DNA of 13,656 nucleotides from an uncultured Sutterella sp. (lineage in GTDB: Bacteria; Pseudomonadota; Gammaproteobacteria; Burkholderiales; Burkholderiaceae_F): positions 1 through 13,656 of the forward strand of contig CAJMKD010000047.1 of the NCBI GenBank assembly GCA_905213905.1, given 5' to 3'. This document shows, piece by piece, positions 5,882-13,473 of the stretch. Both the position numbers and the translations under genes were made by a program. Each line of letters begins with the position of its first letter. Within the stretch, counting starts at the first letter, position 1. Below the pieces are notes generated by a model. That model searched no databases and had not been told where the DNA came from. It worked only from the letters and a program-made list of their open reading frames with translations.

Positions 5882-6685
5882 GATGCGCGGCCATGGGAAT
5901 TGCGCCCAGGGGCCCGTGAGCAGCATGTCGAGCGTCTTTTCGCCTTCGGCGAGCGCTTCTTCGGCCTGGCCGATCCCTTCTTCGAGCTTGAGCCATACGT
6001 AGGAGAAGAGCAGCGCGCGCGCATATTCGTGCCAGGAAGAGAAGCGCACGAGCATTTCGCCAGAAATGCGCGAGAAATAGCCTTCGGGGTTGCAGCCGAT
6101 CAGCACGTCGCAGGCATCGGCTTCAAGCACCAGCACGGCGCCCTGCGCAATGTCCCAGGCTCGCACATGCGTCCAATCGAAGACGCCGCGGTAGCGGTCC
6201 GCGTACATGCGGCGGCGCCGCACGCGCTCTTCGAGCTGCGGATCCGTGCTCGTCATGGAGAAGCCGCCCCAGCCGAGCGCAATTTCGTTGCGAAGCAAAT
6301 TCGCCACAGCGGGCGCGCCCGCAATCTTGCGGTAGGCTGCCGCAAGGCGGCTGCCTTCCATGAGGGAGCGGAAGCGTTCCTCCAGATCCTCCTCGCTCAT
6401 GATGTCGAGATCAGAAAGGAGGTGATGGAGCAGGTCCCGCTCGCCGCTCGAACGATTGATGGGGTCAAGCCGTCCCTGCGGCCAGCCCTGAAGAGCGAGC
6501 GGGAAGCGCGCCAGCATTTCCGCAAACTGCCGCATGGGAATGTCGTCCCAGTCGTAGGCGCGCGGCAGCGTCTTGTCGCCGCGCTTGAGCCGCTCGAGCG
6601 CTTCCGAGAGCGATCCCAGAAGCGGCAGCATCGCGGCACTTGGCGCCAGACTTTCAATGAGCTCCTCGTTGTCGTTTGCGTCCAT
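5861..6685 (-). CDS. DUF1266 domain protein
   Basis: 274 residues, no signal peptide or membrane segment, acidic N-terminus. The C-terminal half has the features of DUF1266: LGWGGFSMTS, a region rich in charged residues, then RAWDIAQGAVLVLEADACDV and a Trp-containing stretch FSSWHEYARALLFSYVWL. The AWD-plus-helix and SW-x-E-[YF]-A elements are the usual hallmarks of the family, which includes E. coli YbeU/YbeR-type proteins. The biochemical function of the family is not established. The start ATG 6685 has a GGAG stretch about 10 bases upstream. It lies 43 bases downstream of the RlhA-like gene on the same strand, so co-transcription is plausible. The N-terminal 100 residues are not recognised. 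Confidence 0.72.
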   Translation of the reverse strand: MDANDNEELIESLAPSAAMLPLLGSLSEALERLKRGDKTLPRAYDWDDIPMRQFAEMLARFPLALQGWPQGRLDPINRSSGERDLLHHLLSDLDIMSEEDLEERFRSLMEGSRLAAAYRKIAGAPAVANLLRNEIALGWGGFSMTSTDPQLEERVRRRRMYADRYRGVFDWTHVRAWDIAQGAVLVLEADACDVLIGCNPEGYFSRISGEMLVRFSSWHEYARALLFSYVWLKLEEGIGQAEEALAEGEKTLDMLLTGPWAQFPWPRIRKSDIS

Positions 6686-6728
6686 GCGGGAATGTCTCCG
6701 GAAACGGAATGAGTGAACGAATCATGCC

Positions 6729-8666
6729 TCAGCACTTGCGAATCGTCATTTCGCAAGGGCTGCGCCTGCAATGGAATTCTGCCTCAAAGCGCTCGCCGGC
6801 AGAATTGCGAAGAACGAGCGGTTCCGGCCGAAAGGCGCTTCGGTCGTGCTTCTCGAGCCATTCGGGATGGTAGCGCAGCATCTTCGGGCAGAGCGAAAGA
6901 GCCGCCCGAATGCAGTGGCGGCAGGTCATCAGATCTGCGCCGCGCACGGGACGGATTTCAAATGCAGGTTCCATGACGCGGGCGCCGTGCGCCGCATAAA
7001 AGCGCCTCGCATCGTCGTTGGCAACATTGGCCGTAAAGCCGAGCACCTTTTCCGGATAGGGCGCGGCTTCGTCAGCGGCCGCGCGTTCGGGCTTCGGCCG
7101 ATGCGCCTCGCGTGCGGCAGCGAGATCGGCGACCGCGGCGCGGCGAAGCGCATTTGCAACGCTCGCCGGCACGAAAACATCGAGATTTTCCGGCACCGAA
7201 ACGCTTTCCGCAGAAAAGATCGTGTCGCCGAGCTTGGCGAGATTCGTTTCGAGCGTGCGGCGGTTCTTTTGGGGATCGCTGGGCTTCTCGAGCGCCATGG
7301 CGACCGAGGCGGCGCCGCAGACAACGCCGTCGGAGAGGACAAGGTCGAGCCCGTCTTCGTGATGGGTGAAGACGACCGTCACAGGCACTTTTCGCACGGC
7401 GCTTTTGCCCGAGAGCCGCTTGAGGAACGCATGGTCGCGGTTGCGCGTGAGCGTGGCGCCCGCTTCGAGTCCCGTGAGGCGGGCGACGGGCTCCGCGGGC
7501 GTGAGGCGCGCAAGCGCGCGGCCCTTCTTCGTCTTGCGGCCGAGGAGAACCGTCTTGTTGAGGGCGAGGCCGTGAATTTCGTCGTCGCGCCCGAGATATG
7601 CCAGCCCGTCGCCGTTGGCGAGCGCCACGCCGGGGAAGAGCTCGACGGTGAGGCCTTCCGGTCCCGATCGGACGACGCGCGCAACGGGCGCGCCCATGTG
7701 CTTGGGACTCTCGAGCGCGGCGAGGTCGTAGTCGCGCTCAAAGTGCTTGCCGTGAATAAAGTAATCGGTGCCGCCGCGGTTGAAGACCTTTTCGGGCGAG
7801 GGCTCAAACGAGAAGGTGCTCACGCCGTCCGAGGCGCGAACGAGGTCTTTTCTGCGGGCGAGCACCTCGTCGATGATCCGCCGGTAGGCGGCGGTGACGT
7901 TCTTCACGTAGGCCGAGTCCTTGAGGCGCCCTTCGATCTTGAAGGAGGAAACGCCTGCCGTGATCAGCGCTTCAATGTTTGCGCGCTGATCGTTGTCCTT
8001 GAGCGAAAGCACGTGGCGACGCCGCGCAAGGACTTCGCCCGAGAGCGTTTCAACGTCGTAAGGGAGGCGGCAGAGCTGCGAGCAGGCGCCGCGGTTGGCG
8101 GAGCGGTGCACGGTCGCTTCGCTCATGTAGCAGCGCCCGGAATAGCTGACGCAAAGGGCGCCGTGCACGAAGAATTCAATGCGCGCGTGCTTGAGCCGCG
8201 CGCGCACGGCAGCGATTTCTTCGAGCGAAAGCTCGCGTGCGAGCACGATCTGCGAAAAGCCGACGGCTTCGAGAAATGCCGCTTTTTCCGGCGTTCGGAT
8301 GTCGCACTGCGTCGATGCGTGCAGCTCGATATTCGGGAGTTCGCCCATGAGAAGTCCCATGTCCTGAACAATGAGCACATCTGCGCCCGCATCGGCCAGC
8401 TCGAAGGCGAGCCGCCGGGCTTGCGGGAGCTCTTCGTTCGTCATGAGCGTGTTGAGCGCGGCGAAAACCTTGGCGTTGTAGCGGAGGGCATAGTCGGCGA
8501 GGCGGGCAATGTCGTCGAGGGAATTGCCTGCCGCTGCGCGTGCGCCGAAGCCCGGTCCGCCGATGTAGACGGCATCGGCGCCGTGGTCGATCGCTGCGAT
8601 GCCGACATCGGCGTCGCGCGCGGGCGCTAGGAGTTCAATGGCGTTGAGGGGAAGCTGTCGGGTCAT
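6729..8666 (-). CDS. rlhA: U32 family protein, probable 23S rRNA C2501 hydroxylation factor RlhA
   Basis: 645 residues, close to E. coli RlhA (YdcP). The N-terminal part is a TIM-barrel-like domain (ELLAPARDADVGIAAIDHGA, then DAVYIGGPGFGAR). The U32 signature spans residues 164-203, from EFFVHGALCVSYSGRC through NRGACSQLCRLPY, with Cys172, Cys179, Cys195 and Cys199 as likely iron-sulfur ligands. The long C-terminal part carries further cysteine clusters (MTCRHCIRAALSLCPK and HCRRSPCEMTIRKC at the very end). In E. coli RlhA is needed for 5-hydroxycytidine at 23S rRNA position 2501. Other U32 paralogues (TrhP, YhbU) are usually shorter, around 300-450 residues, so length favours RlhA. The ribosome-binding site is weak. 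The gene follows the ankyrin gene after 39 bases and precedes the DUF1266 gene after 43, suggesting a transcription unit. Confidence 0.86.
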   Translation of the reverse strand: MTRQLPLNAIELLAPARDADVGIAAIDHGADAVYIGGPGFGARAAAGNSLDDIARLADYALRYNAKVFAALNTLMTNEELPQARRLAFELADAGADVLIVQDMGLLMGELPNIELHASTQCDIRTPEKAAFLEAVGFSQIVLARELSLEEIAAVRARLKHARIEFFVHGALCVSYSGRCYMSEATVHRSANRGACSQLCRLPYDVETLSGEVLARRRHVLSLKDNDQRANIEALITAGVSSFKIEGRLKDSAYVKNVTAAYRRIIDEVLARRKDLVRASDGVSTFSFEPSPEKVFNRGGTDYFIHGKHFERDYDLAALESPKHMGAPVARVVRSGPEGLTVELFPGVALANGDGLAYLGRDDEIHGLALNKTVLLGRKTKKGRALARLTPAEPVARLTGLEAGATLTRNRDHAFLKRLSGKSAVRKVPVTVVFTHHEDGLDLVLSDGVVCGAASVAMALEKPSDPQKNRRTLETNLAKLGDTIFSAESVSVPENLDVFVPASVANALRRAAVADLAAAREAHRPKPERAAADEAAPYPEKVLGFTANVANDDARRFYAAHGARVMEPAFEIRPVRGADLMTCRHCIRAALSLCPKMLRYHPEWLEKHDRSAFRPEPLVLRNSAGERFEAEFHCRRSPCEMTIRKC

Positions 8667-8705
8667 GGGTCTCGCAGGCGTGCCTTCTCACGGGCGCGCG
8701 CCCGC

Positions 8706-9533
8706 TCAGTGAATGGGCGAATTCTTCGGATTTTCAAGGGGCGGCAGACCGAAGTCAGCACGGTTCTTCGGGCCTTTCACGGCGCAGGTTTCGACGGCGA
8801 GGTAGTCGGCGAGCTCGTCGTCGCCCGCCTTGCGCGCGAAGTCTGCGGGCGAGAGTCCCCGGTCCGTGCAGTAGTCGCGGTAGGCGCCCGCGCGCAGAAG
8901 CGTGAGGACCGTTTCCCGGGAGGGCTTGCGCGCCGCCATGATGAGCGGCGTCACGCCCGCCTTGGTTTGCGCGTTCGGGTCTGCGCCGAGCTCGAGCAGC
9001 TTTTTGACGAAGTCGTTCATGCCGGAGGCGGCCGCATAGTGAAGCGCAGTCCAGTTCTTCGAGCCGTTCGGATTGGCGCCGCGCTCGAGCAGCGCTTCGA
9101 AGATCGTCTTGTCGCCCTTGAAAACCGCCATCATGAGGGGCGTTTCACCAAAGCGGTTGGGCTTGTTGACGTTGAGCTTGCCGGAGTCAAGGAGCAGCTT
9201 GGCGACGCGCGGCTGATCTGCGCGCATGGCATAGGTGAAGGCCGTGTCGCCGTTGCCCATCATGACGTTGGGCGTGAGCCCTTCGTCAAGGAAGTCCTCA
9301 AACGAAGCGATGTTCCCCGTACGGATGGCAGAACGGAATTTTTCAATTTTGAGCGCAAGGACAGGATTGTCCGTGACATGGACGGCGTCGGCGTCCGTGA
9401 GCGGCACGCGTTCGGGCGCGGCGCTTTGCTGCGGCGCCTGTGCGGCATCGGCTGCCTGCGCGCCGACGGGCAGCAGTGCGGCCGCCAGTCCAAGTCCGAG
9501 GGCGGCAAGCGCCGCCGAAATTTTTGTTTTCAT
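8706..9533 (-). CDS. Secreted ankyrin-repeat protein
   Basis: 275 residues starting MKTKISAALA, with a Sec signal peptide (hydrophobic core, cleavage near AQA at residues 25-27). A Gln/Ala/Pro-rich linker is followed by about five ankyrin repeats between residues 90 and 245, e.g. NGDTAFTYAM, GETPLMMAVFKGD, NWTALHYAAASGM, GVTPLIMAARKPS and GLSPADFARKAGDDELADYL. A short Pro/Asn-rich tail follows. Ankyrin repeats bind proteins; periplasmic ankyrin proteins occur in many proteobacteria (AnkB of Pseudomonas supports catalase), but the partner here cannot be told. The start is chosen because the signal peptide begins there; no clear ribosome-binding site is visible. Upstream in-frame codons are Arg/Ser-rich and not signal-like. 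Confidence 0.82.
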   Translation of the reverse strand: MKTKISAALAALGLGLAAALLPVGAQAADAAQAPQQSAAPERVPLTDADAVHVTDNPVLALKIEKFRSAIRTGNIASFEDFLDEGLTPNVMMGNGDTAFTYAMRADQPRVAKLLLDSGKLNVNKPNRFGETPLMMAVFKGDKTIFEALLERGANPNGSKNWTALHYAAASGMNDFVKKLLELGADPNAQTKAGVTPLIMAARKPSRETVLTLLRAGAYRDYCTDRGLSPADFARKAGDDELADYLAVETCAVKGPKNRADFGLPPLENPKNSPIH

Positions 9534-9613
9534 GATGCGTTGGGAGTGAAGCTGCGGGGCGGGCCGAAGCCCTTCAGAGAGCTCGGCGTCCCTTTCAAAA
9601 TCAAAGCGGTAGG

Positions 9614-9622
9614 AGCATAGCA
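9614..9622 (-). promoter_or_regulatory. Candidate extended -10 promoter of the ankyrin gene
   Basis: TGC-TATGCT on the minus strand, about 80 bases upstream of ATG 9533, matches the extended -10 form (TGN plus four of six TATAAT positions). No clear -35 box stands upstream. It would give the ankyrin-rlhA-DUF1266 run its own promoter. Confidence 0.3.
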
Positions 9623-9690
9623 TGCGCGCCCCAGCGCGGTTTTGCTGTGGTGCTTCGCTGTGGCGCTTTTGGCTGCTGCTGCCGTCGCTC

Positions 9691-10470
9691 TCAGCCGCGC
9701 GCAGGGAGCCTGAAGAAGCGGCGCGCATTTTCCGTCGTTGCCTCTGTCACCGCTTCGACGGGCAGATTCTTCTGCTGGGCGATCGTTTCGGCGATTTGCA
9801 GCACGTACTGCGGCTCGCAGCGCTTTCCACGGAAGGGAACGGGGGCCATGTAGGGCGAGTCCGTTTCGAGCATGAGCCGATCGAGCGGCATCGCCGCTGC
9901 AATGGCGCGCAGCGCCTCATTGCGCTTGAAGGTGAGGTTCCCAGTAAAGGAAATGTGGCCGCCTGCGGCAATGACGCCCTTTGCGACCGCCAGGTCGCCG
10001 CAGAAGCAATGCATCACGAACCCCATGTCGCCCGCCTTTTCCGCCTGGAGAATCTCGAGCGCTGCAGCCTCGGCGTCCCGCGCATGAACGATGAGCGGCT
10101 TGCCGGCGCGGCGGGCCGCTGCAATATGCGCGCGAAACCTTGCGCGCTGCCAGTCGAGCGGCTCCTTGCACCAATAGAAGTCAAGCCCCGTTTCGCCGAC
10201 GGCAACCATGCCGGGGCGCGAAGCCGTCTCAGCAATCTCATCAACGTCGGCCTCGCGATGATCCGGATATTCGGGGTGCACAGCCCAGGCGCCGAAGAGG
10301 TAGTTCGGATGGCGTTGAAGAAGCGCCTGGAGGGGCGGCAGATCGGCGTCGTCGCAGCCGATGGTGACGGCGGCTTCAACGCCGGCCGCCTTCATGCGGG
10401 CGATGACTTGGTCGAGGTCATCGGCAAAGGCGCGGTCGGTGAGGTGGCAGTGTGTGTCGATGAGGCGCAT
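9691..10470 (-). CDS. TatD family metal-dependent deoxyribonuclease
   Basis: 259 residues, the usual length for the family. The two-metal amidohydrolase-fold ligands are in place: DTHCH (His7, His9), VGETGLDFYW (Glu93), LIVHARDA (His129), FVMHCFCGD (His154) and LETDSPY (Asp204). The APVPFRGKRCEP segment near residues 209-220 is typical of the YcfH/YabD-like subgroup. Such cytosolic enzymes are 3'-5' exonucleases linked to DNA repair and quality control; a role in protein export was proposed for TatD but is not needed for Tat transport. No ribosome-binding site precedes ATG 10470; the leader is an A/T-rich run. It lies 56 bases downstream of the TolC-like gene. Confidence 0.92.
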   Translation of the reverse strand: MRLIDTHCHLTDRAFADDLDQVIARMKAAGVEAAVTIGCDDADLPPLQALLQRHPNYLFGAWAVHPEYPDHREADVDEIAETASRPGMVAVGETGLDFYWCKEPLDWQRARFRAHIAAARRAGKPLIVHARDAEAAALEILQAEKAGDMGFVMHCFCGDLAVAKGVIAAGGHISFTGNLTFKRNEALRAIAAAMPLDRLMLETDSPYMAPVPFRGKRCEPQYVLQIAETIAQQKNLPVEAVTEATTENARRFFRLPARG

Positions 10471-10526
10471 GGCGAAAAAAAACTAAAAAGACGAATTTGT
10501 GACGGCTAGCGTAGCGCAGAAGGCTT

Positions 10527-11939
10527 TCATCGGACAGGCACGAAGTCCTGCCGCGAGAGCGAGGCCGTGAAGTCGGACATGGCGCCTGCGGCCGAATGAA
10601 GCGCCGCCCAGCCTGCGACGAATTTGTAGGCGGCCGTGGCGCGGGCAATTTCCGCGCCGATCATCTGCGTGCGCGCGCTGCTCACGTCGAGCGCCGTTGA
10701 AAGCCCTTGGGCAAAGCTTTTTTCGCGCATCCGGAGGTTTTCTCTCGCGAGCGCAACAGTGGAGGCGGAAAGTTCGTATTCATTTCGCGCTTCGAGCGTG
10801 CGCATCCACGCGACCTCGACGGCCGTGAGAACATCGTTTTCGGCTTCGGCCCGCGCGGCGCCTGCCTTTTCTCGGAGCGATTCGGCCGCTGCAACGGAGG
10901 ATGCGCGGTCGCGATTGTCCCAAAGCGTGAACTTCACGCCGATCCCGGCGATCCAGTCGGGTTCCGGGATCGTGAGGTAGTGCTTGACGAGATTCTTCAT
11001 CCCGAAGGCGAAGATTTGCGGCTTATAGGCGCTTTTGGCAGCATTGACGCCCTGGTCGGCCTGGTCGGCGAGCGCATCGGCCTGCGCCAGCACGGGGCTT
11101 GCGCCCTGCGCGCGCTGCTTCCAGTCGTCAAGCGTGCCAAGTTCGCCCGTGAGGACGAAGAGCGGCGTCTCGAGCTGCGGGGCCGCCTTGTCGCGCAGGG
11201 CGCGGGCGAGCTCCGTTTCAGCAACGCGCGCCTCGGTTCCCGCTGCCGAAAGCGCCCGGCGGGCGGCGTCTCTTGAGACCTCGACCGTCATGCGCTCGAT
11301 TTTGGAAATGAGGCCTTCCTTCTCAAAGCTTTTGGCGCGGCGAAGCGCTTCCTCCTCGTCGGCAAGCGCGTTTCTGCGGAGCGTCTCGATCGATCGCGCG
11401 AGCTGCGTGCGCCAGTAGACGAGCGCGAGCCCGGCATCCTCGGCGGCATAAAGCGCGCTGCGGGCCGCCCGCGCTTCGGCGGCTTTGCCTTTGAGCACAT
11501 TCTGTTCGGCTGCGACGGCCCCGCCCGTGTAGATCGGCCAGACGGCGGTGACGGCTGCGCGCGGGCCGCCGATGTCGAAGTCTTCATTGAGCGAGAAGGG
11601 CACCGACATGCCCAGCACCGGCACGTTCGCGTTGATGGAGAGCGACTTGCGTCCTTCGATTTGAAGCGCTGCGACGTCGACCTTCGGGCCGCCGAGCCAT
11701 TTGGCCGCCTCGGAAGCATGTTCGGCGCGCGCTACGTCGGCTTCCTGCGCGCGGAATAGGTCGGCGCGGTCGTGAAAGCGCGCGAGCGCTGCTTCAAAGG
11801 AAAGCGGCGCGTCGACTTGACGCGCGCTGCCCTGCGGCGCCTGCCCCGCGGGAGCGGCGCCAAGCGTGAGCGGCGCCGAGAGCGCAGCGAGGGAGAGCGA
11901 CATCAGTAAAACGGTTCGTGCGGCGCGGATCGGAGGCAT
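10527..11939 (-). CDS. TolC family outer-membrane efflux protein
   Basis: 470 residues from ATG 11939, with a Sec signal (MSLSLAALSAPLTLGAAPAG region). It has long Ala/Glu/Arg-rich amphipathic helices arranged as two OEP repeats. The first runs from LSFEAALARFHDRADLFRAQ, includes the WPIYTGGAVAAEQNVLKGKA strand-helix junction and ends around RALRDKAAPQL. The second starts near SPVLAQADALADQADQGVNA, includes GIGVKFTLWDNRDRASS, and ends with LDVSSARTQMIGAEIARATA. These are hallmarks of the trimeric outer-membrane channel used by RND, ABC and MFS tripartite pumps and type I secretion. No membrane-fusion or pump gene is adjacent in the window, so the partner is unknown. No ribosome-binding site is visible at 11939; an alternative start is the ATG at 11903, which still keeps a signal core. 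Confidence 0.86.
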   Translation of the reverse strand: MPPIRAARTVLLMSLSLAALSAPLTLGAAPAGQAPQGSARQVDAPLSFEAALARFHDRADLFRAQEADVARAEHASEAAKWLGGPKVDVAALQIEGRKSLSINANVPVLGMSVPFSLNEDFDIGGPRAAVTAVWPIYTGGAVAAEQNVLKGKAAEARAARSALYAAEDAGLALVYWRTQLARSIETLRRNALADEEEALRRAKSFEKEGLISKIERMTVEVSRDAARRALSAAGTEARVAETELARALRDKAAPQLETPLFVLTGELGTLDDWKQRAQGASPVLAQADALADQADQGVNAAKSAYKPQIFAFGMKNLVKHYLTIPEPDWIAGIGVKFTLWDNRDRASSVAAAESLREKAGAARAEAENDVLTAVEVAWMRTLEARNEYELSASTVALARENLRMREKSFAQGLSTALDVSSARTQMIGAEIARATAAYKFVAGWAALHSAAGAMSDFTASLSRQDFVPVR

Positions 11940-12215
11940 GGCGAAGAAGAAAAAGCGTCTCGCGGACGCAGCTTGTTGTGCATATGCCCAATTTAGCACG
12001 CAGCGCGACGCACGCATGTGCGGCAGGCGAAGAAGCGAAGCCGAATGCCGTGAAAACGGCTCTGCGCAACTTGCCTTTCACGCGCGGCGCTCTCGTTTCG
12101 CGTAGCATGATGGCAAGCCTCGGCGACGATGCCGCTCCCTGCGGCAGCGCTTTTGCCGGGGCGCGTGCCGCAAGCGTTCGCGGCCGACTTGTTTATTTAA
12201 TGGGAAAGCAAACCA
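11940..12215. other. Divergent intergenic region between TolC-like and heme-binding genes
   Basis: 276 bases without a supported gene; it should hold both promoters. On the minus strand TGC-TAAATT near 11991-11999 is a possible extended -10 for the TolC-like gene. Upstream of the plus-strand gene is an AT-rich TTTATTTAAT at 12192-12201, followed by GGGAAAG at 12202-12208 as ribosome-binding site. None of these is strong. Confidence 0.45.
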
Positions 12216-12866
12216 ATGCGCTACAACGACATTTATACCGAAGCGCCCGCCGAGGCCGATACCCTTGCCAATCTCGGACCGCTCGCGCCGCTTGCCGGCA
12301 AGTGGTACGGCGAAGAAGGCATCGATACGCATCCGGAAGCTGAGGGATCCGTCGATGAGGCCTATCACGAGACCTGGACCTTTGAGGTGATCGACCCGCA
12401 GAACAACGGGCCGCAGGTTTTCTACGGCCTGCGCTATCACGTCGCCATTACGAACCCGGGCGAACTCAAGGCCTTCCACGATCAGGTGGGCTACATCCTC
12501 TGGGAGCCTGAAACGGGCAAGATCTACATGACGCTCGCCATTCCGCGCGCGCAGATCGCCATGGCCGAAGGCACGGCCAAGCCCGGCGACTAGGAAATCG
12601 TGCTTCGCGCCGAAGCCGGCTCCGACGTGAACGGCATCTGCTCGAATCCGTTCTTGAATGAAGCCTTCAATACGAAGTCCTGGGAAATCCGCTTCAAGTT
12701 CCATGAGGACGGCACCTTCTCCTACGAGCAGGACACGATTCTCGTGATTCCGGGCGTCAAGGGTGAATTCCACCACACGGACGTCAATCATCTGCACATG
12801 ATTGAAGCGCCGCGTCCGAATCCGGCCATGATTGAAGAAGGCCTTCTCAACCGCATGCCGAAGTAA
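12216..12866 (+). pseudogene. Nitrobindin-like heme-binding beta-barrel protein interrupted by an in-frame TAG
   Basis: The frame codes for 125 residues from ATG 12216, hits TAG at 12591-12593, and continues open in the same frame for 90 codons to TAA 12864-12866. Joined, it is a ~216-residue protein of the heme-binding beta-barrel family (DUF1794, FABP/THAP4-nitrobindin-like). The N-terminal GPLAPLAGKWYGEEGIDTHP matches the family's L-x-x-L-x-G-x-W-x-G-x-G opening. YHETWTFEVID, FHDQVGYILWEPETGKIYMT and RAQIAMAEG follow. After the stop come EIVLRAEAGS, GICSNPFLNEAF and, near the C-terminus, EFHHTDVNHLHMIE, where the heme-ligand His is expected. Family members bind heme or fatty acids and react with nitric oxide or peroxynitrite. 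The stop truncates the barrel and removes the heme-binding end unless read through. Both halves read as one conserved protein, so the break is recent, an error, or suppressed. Confidence 0.8.
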
Positions 12867-12876
12867 TGGGGCATGT

Positions 12877-12900
12877 CGGCCCGCTTTTTCCGGCGGGCCG
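12877..12900 (+). terminator. GC-rich hairpin after the heme-binding gene
   Basis: An 8-bp stem (CGGCCCGC with GCGGGCCG) and an 8-base loop start 10 bases after the TAA. No T-tract follows; it probably acts together with the stronger hairpin at 12909-12948. Confidence 0.4.
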
Positions 12901-12908
12901 CCTTGGCG

Positions 12909-12948
12909 AAAAGAGCGCTGCGGGATGCATTCTCCGCGGCGCTCTTTT
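12909..12948. terminator. Bidirectional intrinsic terminator
   Basis: A 15-bp stem (12909-12923 with 12934-12948, one G-T pair) with a 10-base loop. It starts AAAAGAGCGC and ends GCGCTCTTTT, so either strand gives a hairpin with flanking A/U tracts. It lies between the convergent heme-binding and lipoprotein genes, 2 bases from the stop of the latter, and serves both. Confidence 0.8.
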
Positions 12949-12950
12949 GC

Positions 12951-13436
12951 TTAGAAGCCGATTCCCCAGCCCCAGCCCCAGCCCCAGCGCGGCCCCCAGA
13001 ACCAGCTGTCGTTGAGGTAGAGCTGCATTTGATCACGCTCGTATTCAGCGCGCTTGGCGCGCGCCTGCGCGCGCTTGAGCGCAAAGTCCAGATCCTTTTC
13101 GAGTCCTGGCGCATCTGCCGGGCGCTTGAGCATGACGCTTGCGCCGTAGCGCAGGTCGGCTATTGCAAAAGGGTTCTCCGTCTGCGCTGTAGCGCCGGAG
13201 ACCCAGGTAGCTTTGTAGCCGGGCACAAGCCCCTGCTGTCCTTCGAGTTCGCCCGTGTCGTATTCGATCTGCACGGGGGCGATGCCGTAATTGATGGCGC
13301 CCGAGATGTCGGTGATGCTGGCCCCTTCGGGGTCGGAGTTGACGGTGACGTAGGTCGAGCAGCCGCCCAGCAGCAGAATTGCTGCGGTGAGCGACATGGC
13401 GCCGGTGAAACGGCTATTGGTTTTTCGCTCTCTCAT
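12951..13436 (-). CDS. Small lipoprotein with PEGA-like segment and Trp-Gly repeat tail
   Basis: 161 residues. The signal peptide ends in the lipobox LLGGC (Cys26), so the mature protein is lipid-anchored in the envelope; Ser at +2 favours the outer membrane. Residues 28-62 (TYVTVNSDPEGASITDISGA and following) resemble the PEGA motif, a small beta-fold found in surface proteins. A charged helix follows (DLDFALKRAQARAKRAEYER), then an aromatic-Gly tail WFWGPRWGWGWGWGIGF. The tail is encoded by a perfect four-unit hexanucleotide repeat at 12964-12987. The start at ATG 13436 gives a basic n-region; the ATG at 13397 would leave almost none. The function is unknown. It is convergent with the heme-binding gene and shares its terminator. 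Confidence 0.75.
   Translation of the reverse strand: MRERKTNSRFTGAMSLTAAILLLGGCSTYVTVNSDPEGASITDISGAINYGIAPVQIEYDTGELEGQQGLVPGYKATWVSGATAQTENPFAIADLRYGASVMLKRPADAPGLEKDLDFALKRAQARAKRAEYERDQMQLYLNDSWFWGPRWGWGWGWGIGF
12964..12987. repeat. Hexanucleotide tandem repeat (CCCCAG x4)
   Basis: Four perfect 6-base units, encoding Trp-Gly pairs in the lipoprotein tail on the minus strand. Because the unit is 6 bases, slippage would add or remove a Trp-Gly pair without a frameshift. Confidence 0.85.
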
Positions 13437-13473
13437 GGAAAGCCTGTTCCAAAAAAAAGTTTCTCGAAATTAC

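Noticed and set aside
6771..8630. A 619-codon plus-strand open frame
   Set aside because: Antisense shadow of the RlhA-like gene, which carries the full U32 signature. The plus-strand translation has no recognisable motif.
8691..8704. 14-bp palindrome CGGGCGCGCGCCCG between the ankyrin and RlhA-like genes as a terminator
   Set aside because: No T-tract follows, the loop is only GCGC, and alternating GC is common in this DNA. The gap is 39 bases and the genes are probably co-transcribed.
5573..12593. General stop-codon reassignment to explain both interrupted genes
   Set aside because: The two internal stops are different codons, and TGA is the normal terminal stop of at least seven genes in the window. 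Reassignment of TGA is excluded; TAG suppression stays only a weak possibility.
13449..13456. Run of eight A (eight T on the minus strand) upstream of the lipoprotein as a terminator tail
   Set aside because: No stable stem precedes it on the minus strand; only a 4-bp pairing is possible.
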